A DNA stretch of 64,000 bases from Dactylellina haptotyla (GCA_031310005.1 CM062386.1:124001-188000), one strand, 5' to 3'; shown: positions 24,474 through 35,821, counted from the first letter of the stretch. The notes: generated by a model from the letters alone, not told the origin. A program made the numbers and translations.

Positions 24474-25348
24474 ATGCAGTGTTTATCGCTCCTCTTAGCT
24501 TTCTTGCCAGTGCTATCACAAGCGGTTCGAACGTTTGTGATCGTCAACGGGCAGATTTATACGCCGGGTCTCGCAATAGTGGACGCCCCTCAACCGTTCA
24601 CGCCTCTTGGTGGCGGTAGGTTTTATTTTCCACAATTTATATTTCAAAGCTGACTCTCGTAGCGACTCTTCATGTAGCGCTAGATGTTTCCGGGAACGGC
24701 CGTCTACCACCTAATACCTACCAAGCTTTCCCTAACGGCACGATACCATCATACTTCGCCTTGGGGGATGGAAGCCTGAGACCGCTGAACGGAACGTTCT
24801 ACCACAACATCACGATATTTCTCTCTTCGTACAACAACGGCCACAATTTCACCGTGGCCAACAATACGCTACCCCCATCGGAATGGAAGACCAGCTACGT
24901 CCCGCCGGTCCTCAGTTTAGAGCCCGGCAGTACCGTCAAACATGTGAACTGGGTGTGGCCGACTTGCATGATGAAGGGGATGGGAGAGTACAATGTAAGC
25001 TTCGTCTATAACGAGAGAGAACGAGCTAACGAGGTATAGATCTCGATCCACCAGTCGTTCGCCTATAACGGTTCCGACTATTATACCATCTTCGATCTCC
25101 CGATCACCATGACGAACGATCTGGACCCGTCGCGAAATGCAACAGATTGCGACCTGCTAAACAATCCGTTGCTATCACCTGATGAATTGCAGCGTTCGGC
25201 AAACACTCTAGCCTTCCAGCCTTGGGTGAACGGGACGGGTGCACAGGTCGATTTCGACGATAGCGTGCCGTCTAGCGGGAGTATTACGAGAGATAATATC
25301 GGGTGGACAGCGCTATTGGTGGGGTATATGGTGTTGAGTGTTTTGTAG
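24474..25348 (+). CDS. Secreted GPI-type N-glycoprotein of unknown function
   Basis: Three exons, 24474-24615, 24663-24994 and 25040-25348, give 260 residues. The introns are very short (47 and 45 bp) with gtaggt/cgtag and gtaagc/tatag ends. Residues 1-17 form a signal peptide (MQCLSLLLAFLPVLSQA). The mature part has nine N-x-S/T sequons, two Cys and conserved-looking segments (HNFTVANNTLPPSEWKTSY; VKHVNWVWPTC; YYTIFDLPIT). The C-terminus ends in a hydrophobic stretch (WTALLVGYMVLSVL) preceded by small residues, suggesting GPI anchoring to plasma membrane or wall. I recognise the layout as a conserved uncharacterised ascomycete surface family but cannot name a function. The ATG is chosen because it starts the signal peptide; the frame is open further upstream. 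Confidence 0.85.
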
Positions 25349-27252
25349 AACGAGCGCCGGCGCTCGTTGTTATCGTCTACGGGTAGACAGTGTACGATAG
25401 ACCAGTGGATCTCGCGTGCGTCGAGGCGCACGCTAACTATGCAAATGCAATATTGTGAGGCTGCCGCCGAAGAATCTGGATAAATGAGGCATGTGCGTCT
25501 CTAGCGGCGTTCGTTCGAGCTAGAGGTGAGGCTGAAGTCGTTCCACAATCGCACTTTTCGGGTTAGAATGTCGACAACACATCGACTCCGTGATGCATCG
25601 ATGGCTGGTGTTTGTGACTTCAAAGCTTGCAGAAGACAATGCTAGCGTGCTCCGCGGAATGTGGAGTTCCATTCGTCAAAGCGTCAAAGCGTCGACCGGA
25701 GCTAAGCTACAGCCAGCGAACCAGAAGAGAACATCTGGAGCAATGCCGAAAGGAGACGGACATGAGCTCGTCGCAGGCCCATCGCCATCCCGCGCGCGCG
25801 CGAGGCCATCAATGGATGCTACCTCGGGGACCGCTAAAGAATGGTAGCGATATCACGGTATCGATAGGTCACCCATCCATGCAGTGGTAGGTATGCACCA
25901 TTAGGTCAGCGAGGTATGTTTTCTTGGTCGGACCGTTGTTCCTTCTGACGAAATGGATCGCCGTGATCGCACAAGGTGCCACCGAACCCTGAACATCCGC
26001 ACGTCATGGGGGTTGAAGGGTCCTCCGAGGATGCTTCCTTTCCCCAACCTGTCCTCGCCGACAGACTTCGCCAACGACTTTATCCAAACATAAACAAACA
26101 AAGGCCGTCGAGACTACGGTAGTTTAGAGACGAAAATTGGCGGCGAAGTCCAACAGCGTGCATGGAGGCTAGGGTTTCTCGTCGGCGCTACAACTGTATA
26201 AATCGAAATGCATATAGCCAGAGTGGTTGCATCGAAGCGAGGTGGAGCAGAGTCTACGGACTTATATCGTGACCTCTCGATCAAACTGTGTGTTTGATCT
26301 TAAAATAGTGCTTCCATCCGACCAGCTTGTTCTGTCAGTGGGGTGACCGTCGAAGGTTAGCGAAATTGGGCAGCTGGCTGTGATTGGCCGTTGGGCCGGA
26401 AGAAAAGACCTTGGACATGGCATCTCAACCAGCAAATTGGGGCCGGGGGCCCTTGCTGTGAGGCAGAGTTTTCGGAGCACGAAAAGGGATGGACCACTGA
26501 CAGGTTGATACCTTTCTCGGGCGCAGATTGCGCACTTAATGGGCACCTCCTTTCCAGCCAACGGTGCGGGTGCAGGAAAGTACCGTGCAAAAGAGTGCGC
26601 TAGTACCAGAATACGAGCAAGCGAGACGAGGAGGGCACGTAACATCGCCATTCACACCACTGGTCCTTTCCGCTTTCCTTCTTCCTTTCTTTTCCTTGCC
26701 ATCTTTTCCCCCGTCGATGAGGTGAACAAGCATACGAACTTCCGAGCCGTCGTTTGCCCGTTTCCTTGTTTTTCTTTTCCCTCTTCTCTCTCTATTTCTT
26801 CATCGTCGCTCGCTCACCGTCCCTTTTAAGCTTTTTTTTCCTGTGGGTTTTGTTTTGGTCGTTCGACTACTCTCGTTTCTTTGCACCCTTTTAGACGTCC
26901 CCTTCGACACTATCTGCCTCGCATCCACCTCCACAAACGTCTCCTATAGATACTTTCGTTCCCCCCTTCCGCATACCACTTCCCCTTTGGCTCCCTTTCG
27001 ATTGGTCTCTCGGGCTTGGAATTCGGTCGTTTTTTTAAACCCAGCATCCCTCACGAACCGTTGCCCTGTCGTCCTCGTCGTCGGTCGCCCTGTCGGAAAG
27101 CGATCAATCACATCAGTTCGTATACCGACCCACAGCGTAATCAATAACGCGTAGTCTGCAGCGGTGGATAGCAGCGGTCGACTGGCTCGTAGCAACAGCC
27201 TCGGCATCGTCTACGACACTCAACGTCCTCGACAACACAACCGCCGCCCATC
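25349..27252. other. Intergenic, with long pyrimidine-rich leader of the Kre9-like gene
   Basis: No gene seen. 25349-26600 has only short overlapping frames on both strands. 26650-27250 is pyrimidine-rich (repeated cttccttt, ttttcc and ccctttt), typical of fungal transcription start regions, and is the likely promoter and long 5' leader of the gene starting at 27253. Confidence 0.5.
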
Positions 27253-28422
27253 ATGCGGATCCCCCAACTCCTCCTCTCCGCCTCCGCCCTCGTCTCCCTC
27301 GTCTCTGCCACGAGCACCATCACCGCCCCCAAGGCCGGTGCGAAGCTGGTGGTCGGCCAACCGACAGAGATCAAATGGACGACCGACGTGGTTGGAGGCA
27401 CGATTAACATGAACGTCTGCTGGAACGGTGGCGTCAACAGTCAGTGCAACACCATCGCCAGCGGCATCGAAAACAACGGTTCGACCTGGTGGACTCCGGA
27501 CAGCGATCTCGCCACTCGAACCGACTACTATATCCTCTTCTTCCCCATCAACCATCAGGAGAGCAATACGAATTCCGGCAACTTTGCCATCAGCAGCGCC
27601 TCGGCTTCTCAGACGTCCACCTCTCCGTCTTCTACCTCTGGTTCCACTCAAACGTCGGGAACAACCTCCTCAACCTCAAGTTCCACCTCCTCTCCTTCCG
27701 GAGACTCCGGCTCGAGCTCCAACGGTGGGATCATCGGAGGCGCCATTGCTGCTGTGGTCGTCGTCATTGCAATTGCCGTTGTTGGATTCATCTGGATGCG
27801 CAAGCGAAACCAGAAGAAACTCGCGGAAGCCAGACGCGGTAACTCTGGTGACGATGACGTCGAAACCGGCGAGAAATCAAAGGGAATCGGTGCCGCTGGT
27901 GCCAAAGGTGACAAGAAGGGCATCGAAGAAGCGTTCGCACCGAAAGACGGAACTAGTGACACCTCCAGCATCCCCATGGCCGAGCTACCAGCCGTCCAGC
28001 AGGAACCCGTTGAAATGGCCGCCGCTCCTCCCACCACCGGTCAACAGTTTTTCGCCATGGAATTGGACTCCCGAGAAATCCCAAGACCCGGATCATCCGT
28101 CAAGCCCGATGTTGACCCGACCTCCAAGCCATCCAGCCCAGCCGCCAAGCCGTCCATGGATAAAGGAGAACACAGAGGCGCATCGATCGATGGAACCACC
28201 GTCAACAGTGAAACCGAAAGACCGAGAACCGCAGGATCCATAGAACAGATCAAGGAGTCGTCCCGAGAAGACCTCACCCAGGAGAACAAGCCTGAGTCCG
28301 GACCGCGGACACCTCAAGAACCGGCAGCCGAACGCGCCGGCCCAAGTGTCCGAGATAGCACACCTCAAATCGGTAGCATCCCCAAACTCGGAGGCTTCGA
28401 CTTTGACTCGGCCAAGTTTTAA
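27253..28422 (+). CDS. Kre9/KNH-like single-span membrane surface protein
   Basis: A single exon encodes 389 residues. Residues 1-19 are a signal peptide. Residues 20-115 resemble the Kre9/Knh1-like N-terminal domain of fungal Ser/Thr-rich GPI-anchored membrane proteins (ITAPKAGAKLVVGQPTEIKW; TRTDYYILFF). A Ser/Thr-rich, probably O-mannosylated stalk follows (116-157), then a transmembrane helix (about 160-182, Gly-rich then Val/Ile/Ala) and a basic stop-transfer MRKRNQKK. About 200 hydrophilic residues remain in the cytosol. Unlike the GPI-anchored relatives, this protein is a type I membrane protein with a long tail. The design resembles wall sensors such as Wsc/Mid2, but a signalling role is inferred only. 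It could act in beta-glucan assembly or wall sensing. Confidence 0.88.
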   Translation: MRIPQLLLSASALVSLVSATSTITAPKAGAKLVVGQPTEIKWTTDVVGGTINMNVCWNGGVNSQCNTIASGIENNGSTWWTPDSDLATRTDYYILFFPINHQESNTNSGNFAISSASASQTSTSPSSTSGSTQTSGTTSSTSSSTSSPSGDSGSSSNGGIIGGAIAAVVVVIAIAVVGFIWMRKRNQKKLAEARRGNSGDDDVETGEKSKGIGAAGAKGDKKGIEEAFAPKDGTSDTSSIPMAELPAVQQEPVEMAAAPPTTGQQFFAMELDSREIPRPGSSVKPDVDPTSKPSSPAAKPSMDKGEHRGASIDGTTVNSETERPRTAGSIEQIKESSREDLTQENKPESGPRTPQEPAAERAGPSVRDSTPQIGSIPKLGGFDFDSAKF

Positions 28423-30644
28423 ACCACTTGAAATAACAAACAGTTCGACGTGTGCTGTCGCTGGTCTTTTTTCTTAATCATAGCGATACCCCCCTTCAAA
28501 AAACTACTTCTCTTCTCGATTCTGTTCAGTCATTTGCTCTCGTGCTTTTCACTGGGTCATATTTTTCAGCTGGAGTTCATGGAGATCTTTTAAAACCATC
28601 CATCCTGTCTCACTAACTTCAAAATCATGTTTATTCCCCCCACCGCCACCGTCTGGCATCTATCACAGCTACTTCTCCTATGTAATTCTAGACTCTTCTT
28701 CTACATGTTGTTTTTATTTTCGAATATGCCTATTAATGATAATAAAGCTGCAAAAAATAATACAAAAAAATTCCAATGGCATTTTTAATTTTGTGATGTA
28801 TTCCATTTGTCACAAGATTTCTTATTTTATAACTTTCGTCATGTTGAATATCATAAACATGTACGTTGTGTTCCTGAACTTAAAGATTGTCATCCAAGTA
28901 CGGCACGAAGACAGCACTCGTATTCTATTTAGCATATACGCTCTAAGAAGGGTTTATTTAATGTAATAAAATGTTCCATAGTATTTATTGGCCTGTTCAC
29001 TATCAAGATATTCCGAACTTTCGGCTTGATCAACTTTATATTAGCTTGCTAGTGCGTTCACCTGTTCAGGAAAGCGGCCGGTAAAGCTGCTACCACGGTG
29101 GCTAAGAGAACAATCAACGCGACCTTTATAGTTTCTAGTTTGAAATTCCAGCAAAATAATAGATAGTGCTCGAGGTAGGCGAAGAAGACGCGTTGTTTGA
29201 TATTTGAAGGACGTAGGCAGTATAATTCTCACCGTCATCAATGCAGGAAGACTCTCCTTTAATTGATAAACACTCGCATTTTCAATATGGATGAACTCTC
29301 AGTTGTGCACAACCTGTATTAAGTTACAGTCCCCTGAGGGGATACCTTTTCCGAGGCCAATCCCTTTTAATTGCGGCGGGCGACATCATCCCGCTAAACG
29401 CTTTAAAGATTAGCAGCTCAGACCTCGGATGTCACACAGTCCGCTCGGCTACACTCTCGCTTTAGTTGATGGCTTCCGACTAGGAGTGTATTGACATACT
29501 CGATTATTGTGGAATATATGCGACGGTCCCGCGTGGGAATCTAGTCAAGGGACTTCCAATATTGTCCATCCCAATTTCTGTCGAAATTTTCCTTGGAACA
29601 TTTGCGATGCAACATTCGGGGCGCGCATTGAAAATTTCTGTATACAAGGCAATCAATATCCGGATATATCCTAACCTTGCCAGAGACTAAAAATACCATG
29701 CGTTTGATCAACGGAAACCTACTTGTTAACTTTTCCTACATTATTGGATTGTGTTCACGGCCACTGTCATAGGATTAAGTTCTGGGTGAGAAGGGTAGAG
29801 TTGACGATATAAGCAAAATGCTTTCCTTGCGCCCTCTCGTGGTCCCGAAGCAAATGCTTCGCCCTCAACGCAATAGTGCAGATAGAAATTGAGTTCAGGT
29901 ACGCTCCTGCATTTAGTGCACATGCACTTTAATCCTGCCCTCTGTTCCTTCCGAAGACCGAATTTCATATTGTGCCTCCTCAAGACCCTTTTATACGCCT
30001 GCCGTTGAGAGCTAAGGCCCTGATCCTAGTTATTAATTTTCTTGGGCACGGATTAAACCCAATTCGGTCGGGTGGAAAATACCACACCTGCAGCCCTATC
30101 AGTTTCAGCTCACCAACAACAAAAAGAGCAGACAGGGAACCACGGATGTCCCACTCGCTCGAGGCACGACCTTGGAGCGACTCCTATTGGTGCGAGCTAA
30201 TGAAAACGCCCATCCCGACTTGCGAACACGCGCATATGCCAGGCCCCGTCTCTCTTTGCTGCACATTATTTTTCGTTCTTCTTATCGAAAAATCCCCGTG
30301 GAAATTTTAATGTTTGGGATCGAGGCTCGGCGTTCGAGCTAGGTTGACCAACCAGCCGCTCTAGTTCGTGGGTATTACAAATTCTGAGGTTTTGATGCGA
30401 GTAAATTTGGAGGGCCGTGGATGAACCGTTTTCTTGGTATATTTGGGATATAGCACAGAGGACTCCTTGAAGTCTGCATCGCGTGACTCGTTCGATGGGT
30501 ATAAATATGGCGTGTATAAGCCGCAAGAAAGCACGGTGCCGTCCCTTAACCTTCGCCTCTGTCTCGCAATATCAATACCTTTTCCACCATATTCTTCTGC
30601 TTCACAATTGGGCATAGATATAAAATTAGTCGAAGAAGTCAAAA
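28423..30644. other. Intergenic, no gene seen
   Basis: 2.2 kb between two plus-strand surface-protein genes. It begins with AT-rich 3' untranslated-like sequence. The longest unexplained frame (80 residues, 29741-29983, minus) has three Cys in a row of short spacing but no recognisable family. 30300-30644 is the promoter of the Cys-rich gene. Confidence 0.45.
30500..30506 (+). promoter_or_regulatory. TATA box of the Cys-rich GPI-type gene
   Basis: The element tataaat lies about 145 bases upstream of the start codon at 30645 and is followed by a C/T-rich stretch suited to transcription initiation. Confidence 0.55.
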
Positions 30645-31316
30645 ATGAAGTCAACAGCTATCCTCCTACTAGGCACTTTCTCTACTGCCTTGGCCCAGTC
30701 TACGAACCCCCTTTTCCCTTCTCACGCCTTCACAATCCGTGGTCCCGAACCCTGCGATTCGGATTGCCAGTCCACCATATGCACGACCGAGGGCTACTGC
30801 ACCCCCTGCGGCTCCGGAATCTGCATAGGAACCGAAGAATGCGGCACCTGGGCCGGAAAGGCGGACCACTGCTGCATCCAACCGTTCAACTTTGATCCTT
30901 CGGGGACGAAACTCAAATGCTCCGATGTCACCGGGTATCTTTCCTCTCTGGACGTTACTTCCGCGGGCGCCGGAACGCAGCCGAAGACTTACACGGCCGA
31001 TGTTTGCCCTTCCGGGGAGGTTATTGCCGCGTATGAGGTGTTTGGGGATATCAAAGATGGGAATCTGACGTGCTGCACGCAAGGTCAGGATGTGGTTATT
31101 TTGGAGAGCGGGACTTTGTCCGTACCGGAGTCGATCTTGTGCGTTGACGAGGTTAGCGCTGGAGCTTCCGGGTCGGGAGGCAGCGGTGGGATGGGTTCCG
31201 AGGACAAGAGCGGAAGCGGTGGCGGTGGTAGTACCCCGAACGGTGGATCCGGGCTGCGATTGGGGAGTTGGTTGCTGCTAGGCGGTATTGTAGCCGCCGG
31301 CGCCTTTGTAATATAG
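30645..31316 (+). CDS. Secreted Cys-rich protein with GPI-type C-terminus
   Basis: A single exon encodes 223 residues. Residues 1-17 form a signal peptide (MKSTAILLLGTFSTALA). The mature domain has 14 Cys, including two Cys-Cys pairs. A first cluster at residues 37-78 (CDSDC ... CTTEGYCTPCGSGIC) resembles small disulfide-knotted modules. A Gly/Ser-rich linker (residues 173-203) then leads to a hydrophobic C-terminal segment (LGSWLLLGGIVAAGAFVI), which fits a GPI attachment signal. The protein is probably displayed on the cell wall or membrane. The function is unknown; it could be a wall structural or host-interaction protein. A well placed TATA box supports the start. Confidence 0.85.
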   Translation: MKSTAILLLGTFSTALAQSTNPLFPSHAFTIRGPEPCDSDCQSTICTTEGYCTPCGSGICIGTEECGTWAGKADHCCIQPFNFDPSGTKLKCSDVTGYLSSLDVTSAGAGTQPKTYTADVCPSGEVIAAYEVFGDIKDGNLTCCTQGQDVVILESGTLSVPESILCVDEVSAGASGSGGSGGMGSEDKSGSGGGGSTPNGGSGLRLGSWLLLGGIVAAGAFVI

Positions 31317-31546
31317 GCCCTCTTTCATCATCACTTTTTGCCTGTTCATAAGATATTGTATGAGAAGTATATATTATCATTATCCCACTACCGACCCATA
31401 ATATTTATACATGAAGTTCAACTCTTGATATTCAAACACGGGGGCAAAAGGAAAAGAAATGCTACAGACCCTCCCTCGCTGGAACGACAGGAAATATGGT
31501 TTACAAATCATAAGATAGGAAAAAGTATGAGAAAAGAAAAGAATAT

Positions 31547-33157
31547 CTACCTCTCCCACGGACGAACCTCCAGTTCATCCAACTCGCCGTCGTCCGCAGT
31601 AGCGTAATTACTATCATCCTCTACCACCCCTTTCATGTAGTACCCAGCGTCGTTGCCGCCTCTTTCCGTCTGGGTTCCATCAGTGTCCTCGTCATCGTCA
31701 CCGCCAGCGTAGACCACAGAGGGCTCCTCGTTGATCGGGTCATCGTCCTCATCGTAGTCATCCTCGATGATATCGTCGAGGCCGTGGTCCTCTTTCGGGC
31801 TCAAGACGGCTAGATCGCCGTTCTCGCTGGATGGGCCGGTCTCCTTTTCGCCGTCAAACATGGTGAGACCGACGACGCCCGCCCTCCACGGTCTACACCG
31901 CTTGACGATACTATTGCACCTCAGGCAAGACCAACCTTCTCCTTCCTCGAGCTCAATCTTGGAGGCAAGGCACACGTAGCAGTATACGTGTCCGCACTCC
32001 ACGGCCTCGTAAGGGTTGGTGACATCGTTGGAACTCGCGGCTCCACCAGCGCCGCCGGGGTTGTTGAGGACGTCCTCCGGGCTAGATTCGGAGTAACAGA
32101 TCGCGCAGGTCCTTTCCGGTAGGAACCCCAGCACGCCGTTATTCGAATTCGGAGCGGCATCCTCCTCGTCTATACCTCTCGATCTCCGGATCAGGACGAC
32201 GGCTTTCCGCCACAGTTTACCCAACCACCGCCTCCACCGAGCGATGCCTACAATCGGTAGGATGAACAGCAGGAACTCTGTGAAGGCGTGCCAGACTAAC
32301 TGTCGGTTCAGGTACTCAAAGCTGACTTCCCTCCGGACGTGCCGTGTCGGCGTCACCAGTTTCATCCGTAACACTCGGTCGAGAAGGGTTCTATATCTTC
32401 CGTTGGAGAGGAATGTGAGCAGGCTGACGAAGGAGGCGATGGAGTGGATTGTGGTGAGGTTGGTCATGGCGCGGGAGAGGGTTCGGTAGAAGGGGGACTC
32501 GTCAAAGTCGAGGCCGGAGGAGGAGGAGAGGAGGTGAGAGTCGACTTTATCGTAGACGTAGCGGCCGAGAACGGTTACGAGGCCGTAGAGGGTCTTCTGT
32601 GTGGCAGAAGGAGGGGTATCGATTGCACCTGAGAAGCCAAGAGTCAGCACACTGCTTATACAATTGAGATTGAGGTCAAAACGCACCGTTCCGTCGAGCG
32701 TCGGCGAATGCGAGGTTCTGGAGGGCAGCGCCGTATGTGGCATTGTTGTCCCATATTGTGAATTTGAAGAGTATCAGCCGGAGGAGGGCTACGAATTCGA
32801 TCTCGTACTGTTCTTTTACAGCAGGCTACATTGAGAGTCAGCGGGAACGATAAAGAGACAACCCCTTCGGAGGAGAATACATGGGAAAATTTGGCATACG
32901 TTGAAATATTTGATGGCACTCCACAGCTGACCCTTGAGCAGCTCCAACAGTTCTGCATCGAGCAACTCCGTATCGAGCTGTCCGACCCGAAAGTTGGACC
33001 CCTTGGCTGTTATTTCGCTCAGGGACGACAGACCCAGCAATCGCGAGACGGCGGTGGACGACTTTGCTTCCTGGGCACGCTGGACGGCGAGATCCGCTAT
33101 TCGCGCCTGGGCGCGTCGTTGGGCCTCAGCCCAGGAGATATTTCGCTGGGCGGACAT
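31547..33157 (-). CDS. PEX2: Peroxisomal biogenesis factor 2 (RING-type E3 ligase)
   Basis: Three exons, 32900-33157, 32687-32825 and 31547-32628, give 492 residues. The N-terminal Pex2/Pex12 region shows LDTELLDAELLELLKGQLW and YEIEFVALLRLILFKFTIW, followed by membrane-associated helices (about 190-265). A C-terminal RING lies at residues 307-370 (CAIC ... ECGHVYCYVC ... CLRC), the expected C3HC4 order. With PEX10 and PEX12 the family forms the peroxisomal ubiquitin ligase that ubiquitinates the import receptor PEX5 for recycling. Here a very acidic tail of about 120 residues follows the RING. The start is the ATG at 33157; the frame stays open upstream to another ATG at 33448, which would add 97 residues of untypical sequence. 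Confidence 0.93.
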
Positions 33158-33738
33158 TAAGGGATCGGGGGGGCGGCTGGGAGAAAGAAGGTCGGGAACC
33201 AGACACGTTAATTCGACGGCGGACAGTCGAGCGAGGTCGTGATAGTCGATGGCAGAGAGTGAATGGTCACAGGCGATGGTAAGGGGCGTACGGGTCAGGT
33301 CGGAGGAGGAGCGATGAGAGTGAGGTGAGGTGAGGTTGCGAGAGCGTTCGATGTCGGCGAGAGCGTCGTTCGTGCTTGTTCGGGTTCGGGTAATTTGTTG
33401 ACGTTTTGGGCAAGCGGCGTTTGCACACGCTGCGGCCAGCCCAAACAAAAGGTCCAGCCGAGGTAATCCAGTCTCCTTCCTGTGACGGCCTCAACTACCA
33501 ATCCCTGTTATAATACTCTATTGCAATATATATTCTACGTATTTGATTTATGATCATATTACTGGTAGTGTATATAAGTGGTTACCGGGGGCCGTGTTTG
33601 TTATTATATATTCATTCCAGAGGCCATTGCATTCCTCCTACACATATATTATATTCTACCCTGAACCAGCAGACGGCTATATATTTGATATACTTGATAT
33701 ATATTTATATTTATATTTAAATATATATGTAAATATAT
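33158..33738. other. PEX2 leader and 3' region of the F-box gene
   Basis: 33158-33448 is open in frame with PEX2 and may be 5' leader or extra N-terminus. 33540-33738 is AT-rich, with a TATATTTATATTTATATTTAAA-like run near 33700, and is probably the 3' untranslated region of the F-box gene. No other gene seen. Confidence 0.5.
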
Positions 33739-35022
33739 TTAATCAGACATCAGCTGCCAGTCGTCAAAGTACCGCAGCATCCGCCGCTCCCCCGCCGCCT
33801 TCTCCTCCCAGTGCCGCGCAAAGCCCTCCATCATCTCCAGCCCCTTCGTGTACGTCCGATCCACCCCGCTCTGCCGCCGCTCCTGCTCGTTCCCCGCCAG
33901 CACCTCCGTCAAGATCTCCAGCACGATGTCCAGTCTGGCCATCGTCTTGTCCGTCGGCCGTTTGATCACCTCGAGCAGGTTCGCCGGGTGCGTCACCACC
34001 ACCACCATCTTGAACAGTTCTTTCACAGACACCCTCGTCCCGTATATGTGATTCCCCAGCCCGCCCCGTTCGCCGGCCACGAACGTCTTGAACACCCGCG
34101 CGCTACCGCCCTGCCCTTTCTCCTTCCACTCCACGCATGCCTTGTAGACCGCGCACAGGATCCCCAGATGCGCCGTCGATCTGAAATACCCCTGCGCGCA
34201 CCGGCACACGGGCTTGATATCCCTGCTCCGAAACTCCCCCAGACTCTCCTTCGGAATCCGTATCAGCGTGTTGTACTGGTAGAACGATATGATGGTATGC
34301 GTGAAATAGAAGGACGGGTTTCCGGGTCGCGGCCACACGCGCGGGTTGTACTGCGATGGCGTCAGTCCCTGGGCTTCCAGGTAGTTGGTCTCCCATTCGT
34401 TCTCGTCCGGTGGCATGAGCGAATACAGCTCCTGCGTCACTTTATCCAGGTTGCACAGCGTCAGGTACCACGCCGGTATTCCGTTCTCTCCGGGGCCCGC
34501 AAGACAATTGATGGAGCTGCCATCGTCCTTCGTTGCCTGCGGGAGGAACCGGGCGCGGGATTCGCGTTGGAGGTCAAAGTATATCGGTTTGAGGTAGCGG
34601 GCGAAATATCGTAGATTCCGTGACGCGAGCTCCTTGCAGATGAACGAGCGGTGTTCGACAACAATCGCCCGGAAGTAGGAGTGCGTATCGTGCAACGACT
34701 GGATTTCAACGCTGTCCAGGTACGAGAATATATCCCGGAGCAGCTCGGCAGGGAGTTGGAGGATCGATGCCTCTTTTCTACTGGTGTTTTCAATTGGCGT
34801 TTCGGGTGATATTTTTACATCCGGGACCGATACAGCCAACTCGCTTTTGTCTGGGGAATTTGGGAGTTCGGCGTCTGGATCCTTGCTCGCACCGTGTATC
34901 TTCTCGTTGTTTGTGGTGGGGGGTTCGTTTGGCGGAGCAGGCTTGGAGGCCGGGATAAAGACCTTCAAAATACCCCGCCGGATTCGAATATCGAATCTCG
35001 TTTTCCTCTTGAACAGACCCAT
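33739..35022 (-). CDS. F-box protein, substrate adaptor candidate
   Basis: A single exon encodes 427 residues. After a Pro/Ser/Lys-rich N-terminus, residues 86-125 form an F-box (ASILQLPAELLRDIFSYLD, then an SLHDTHSYFR-like continuation). F-box proteins bind Skp1 and bring substrates to SCF ubiquitin ligases. The rest is a mostly helical domain without recognisable WD40 or leucine-rich repeats. It contains Trp/Tyr-rich segments (NGIPAWYLTLCNLDK; YNPRVWPRPGNPSFYFTHT) typical of lineage-specific fungal F-box proteins. The substrate is unknown. It is transcribed in the same direction as PEX2, with its stop about 580 bases upstream of the PEX2 start codon. GC content is high relative to its AT-rich 3' flank. 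Confidence 0.88.
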   Translation of the reverse strand: MGLFKRKTRFDIRIRRGILKVFIPASKPAPPNEPPTTNNEKIHGASKDPDAELPNSPDKSELAVSVPDVKISPETPIENTSRKEASILQLPAELLRDIFSYLDSVEIQSLHDTHSYFRAIVVEHRSFICKELASRNLRYFARYLKPIYFDLQRESRARFLPQATKDDGSSINCLAGPGENGIPAWYLTLCNLDKVTQELYSLMPPDENEWETNYLEAQGLTPSQYNPRVWPRPGNPSFYFTHTIISFYQYNTLIRIPKESLGEFRSRDIKPVCRCAQGYFRSTAHLGILCAVYKACVEWKEKGQGGSARVFKTFVAGERGGLGNHIYGTRVSVKELFKMVVVVTHPANLLEVIKRPTDKTMARLDIVLEILTEVLAGNEQERRQSGVDRTYTKGLEMMEGFARHWEEKAAGERRMLRYFDDWQLMSD

Positions 35023-35821
35023 TGTCGGTCCCTAAAAGCCGTCGCGGGCTTGAAAATCAAACCAGAATGGGCAGATGTTATATATATTGGTGAAAGTATC
35101 AATAGAGGGGTACGCTTGTGAGTCGTAGTCGATATCAAAACCGCGGAGGGCACCGGCAAATATTTGAAATATATATATACGATACGCAACTGACCTACCA
35201 TTGGAAGGCTGAACAACCCTCCCAAAAACCTGCTTGTGCACTCAACCTAACCCCGCTGTTCAATTTCTGTGCGGAAAGCCCACAGGAATAATCGATGCCT
35301 GCCATGAGGCTGGGTTGGTTTGACGACCCAGGTTGATTTTTTCTCTCAGTATACATCTCACGCTGCATATGCAACCCGCAGTTGTAGGCTTAGTGTCAGC
35401 AAAACGGCGTGCAAACATTGCTGAAGAGGGAGAGCACAGCTAGCCGTACATGGAGCATACGTGCGTACACTCTCATGTCTTGCAATAACACGAGGATCAC
35501 GAGTCCTACTGATAGCGTGATTCGGGAATGTCTCCCACGTAGCTAGCTATCCGAGAAGCGGGGAAGAACTATCGGACGACAGTGGTCCTCAATCCGCCCT
35601 TTTAAGATATTTCTCCTCGATTCCTTACTCTTCACGGAGGCATTTTCGTGCGAGTCAATAATATTAATGCGGTGCCACATGTGTTGGGCGGGCGGTGGAC
35701 CTCAGCCATCCGTCACACAAAGATCCAACGGCCGAAAGCAGCCCGGCAAGTGGCACGCGTCCCGCAACAACCGATTCAACATCGCCAGGTATCCGATCCG
35801 ATATAAATCGCACATCTCAAG
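35023..35821. other. Divergent promoter region
   Basis: It separates the minus-strand F-box gene from the plus-strand gene starting at 35822 and likely contains both promoters. A tatata-rich element at 35166-35181 lies about 145 bases upstream of the F-box start. No gene seen. Confidence 0.45.

Noticed and set aside
26262-26651. Overlapping frames of 70-130 residues upstream of the Kre9-like gene
   Set aside because: They are open on both strands at once, unrecognisable and in the promoter region.
27428-28243. 271-residue alternative-frame open sequence within the Kre9-like gene
   Set aside because: It overlaps a gene with signal peptide, domain and membrane helix in the right order; the alternative product is Pro/Ser/Arg-rich and shaped by codon bias.
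33811-34614. 267-residue plus-strand frame opposite the F-box gene
   Set aside because: It is antisense to a well supported F-box gene in GC-rich DNA; the His/Arg/Leu-rich product resembles no protein.
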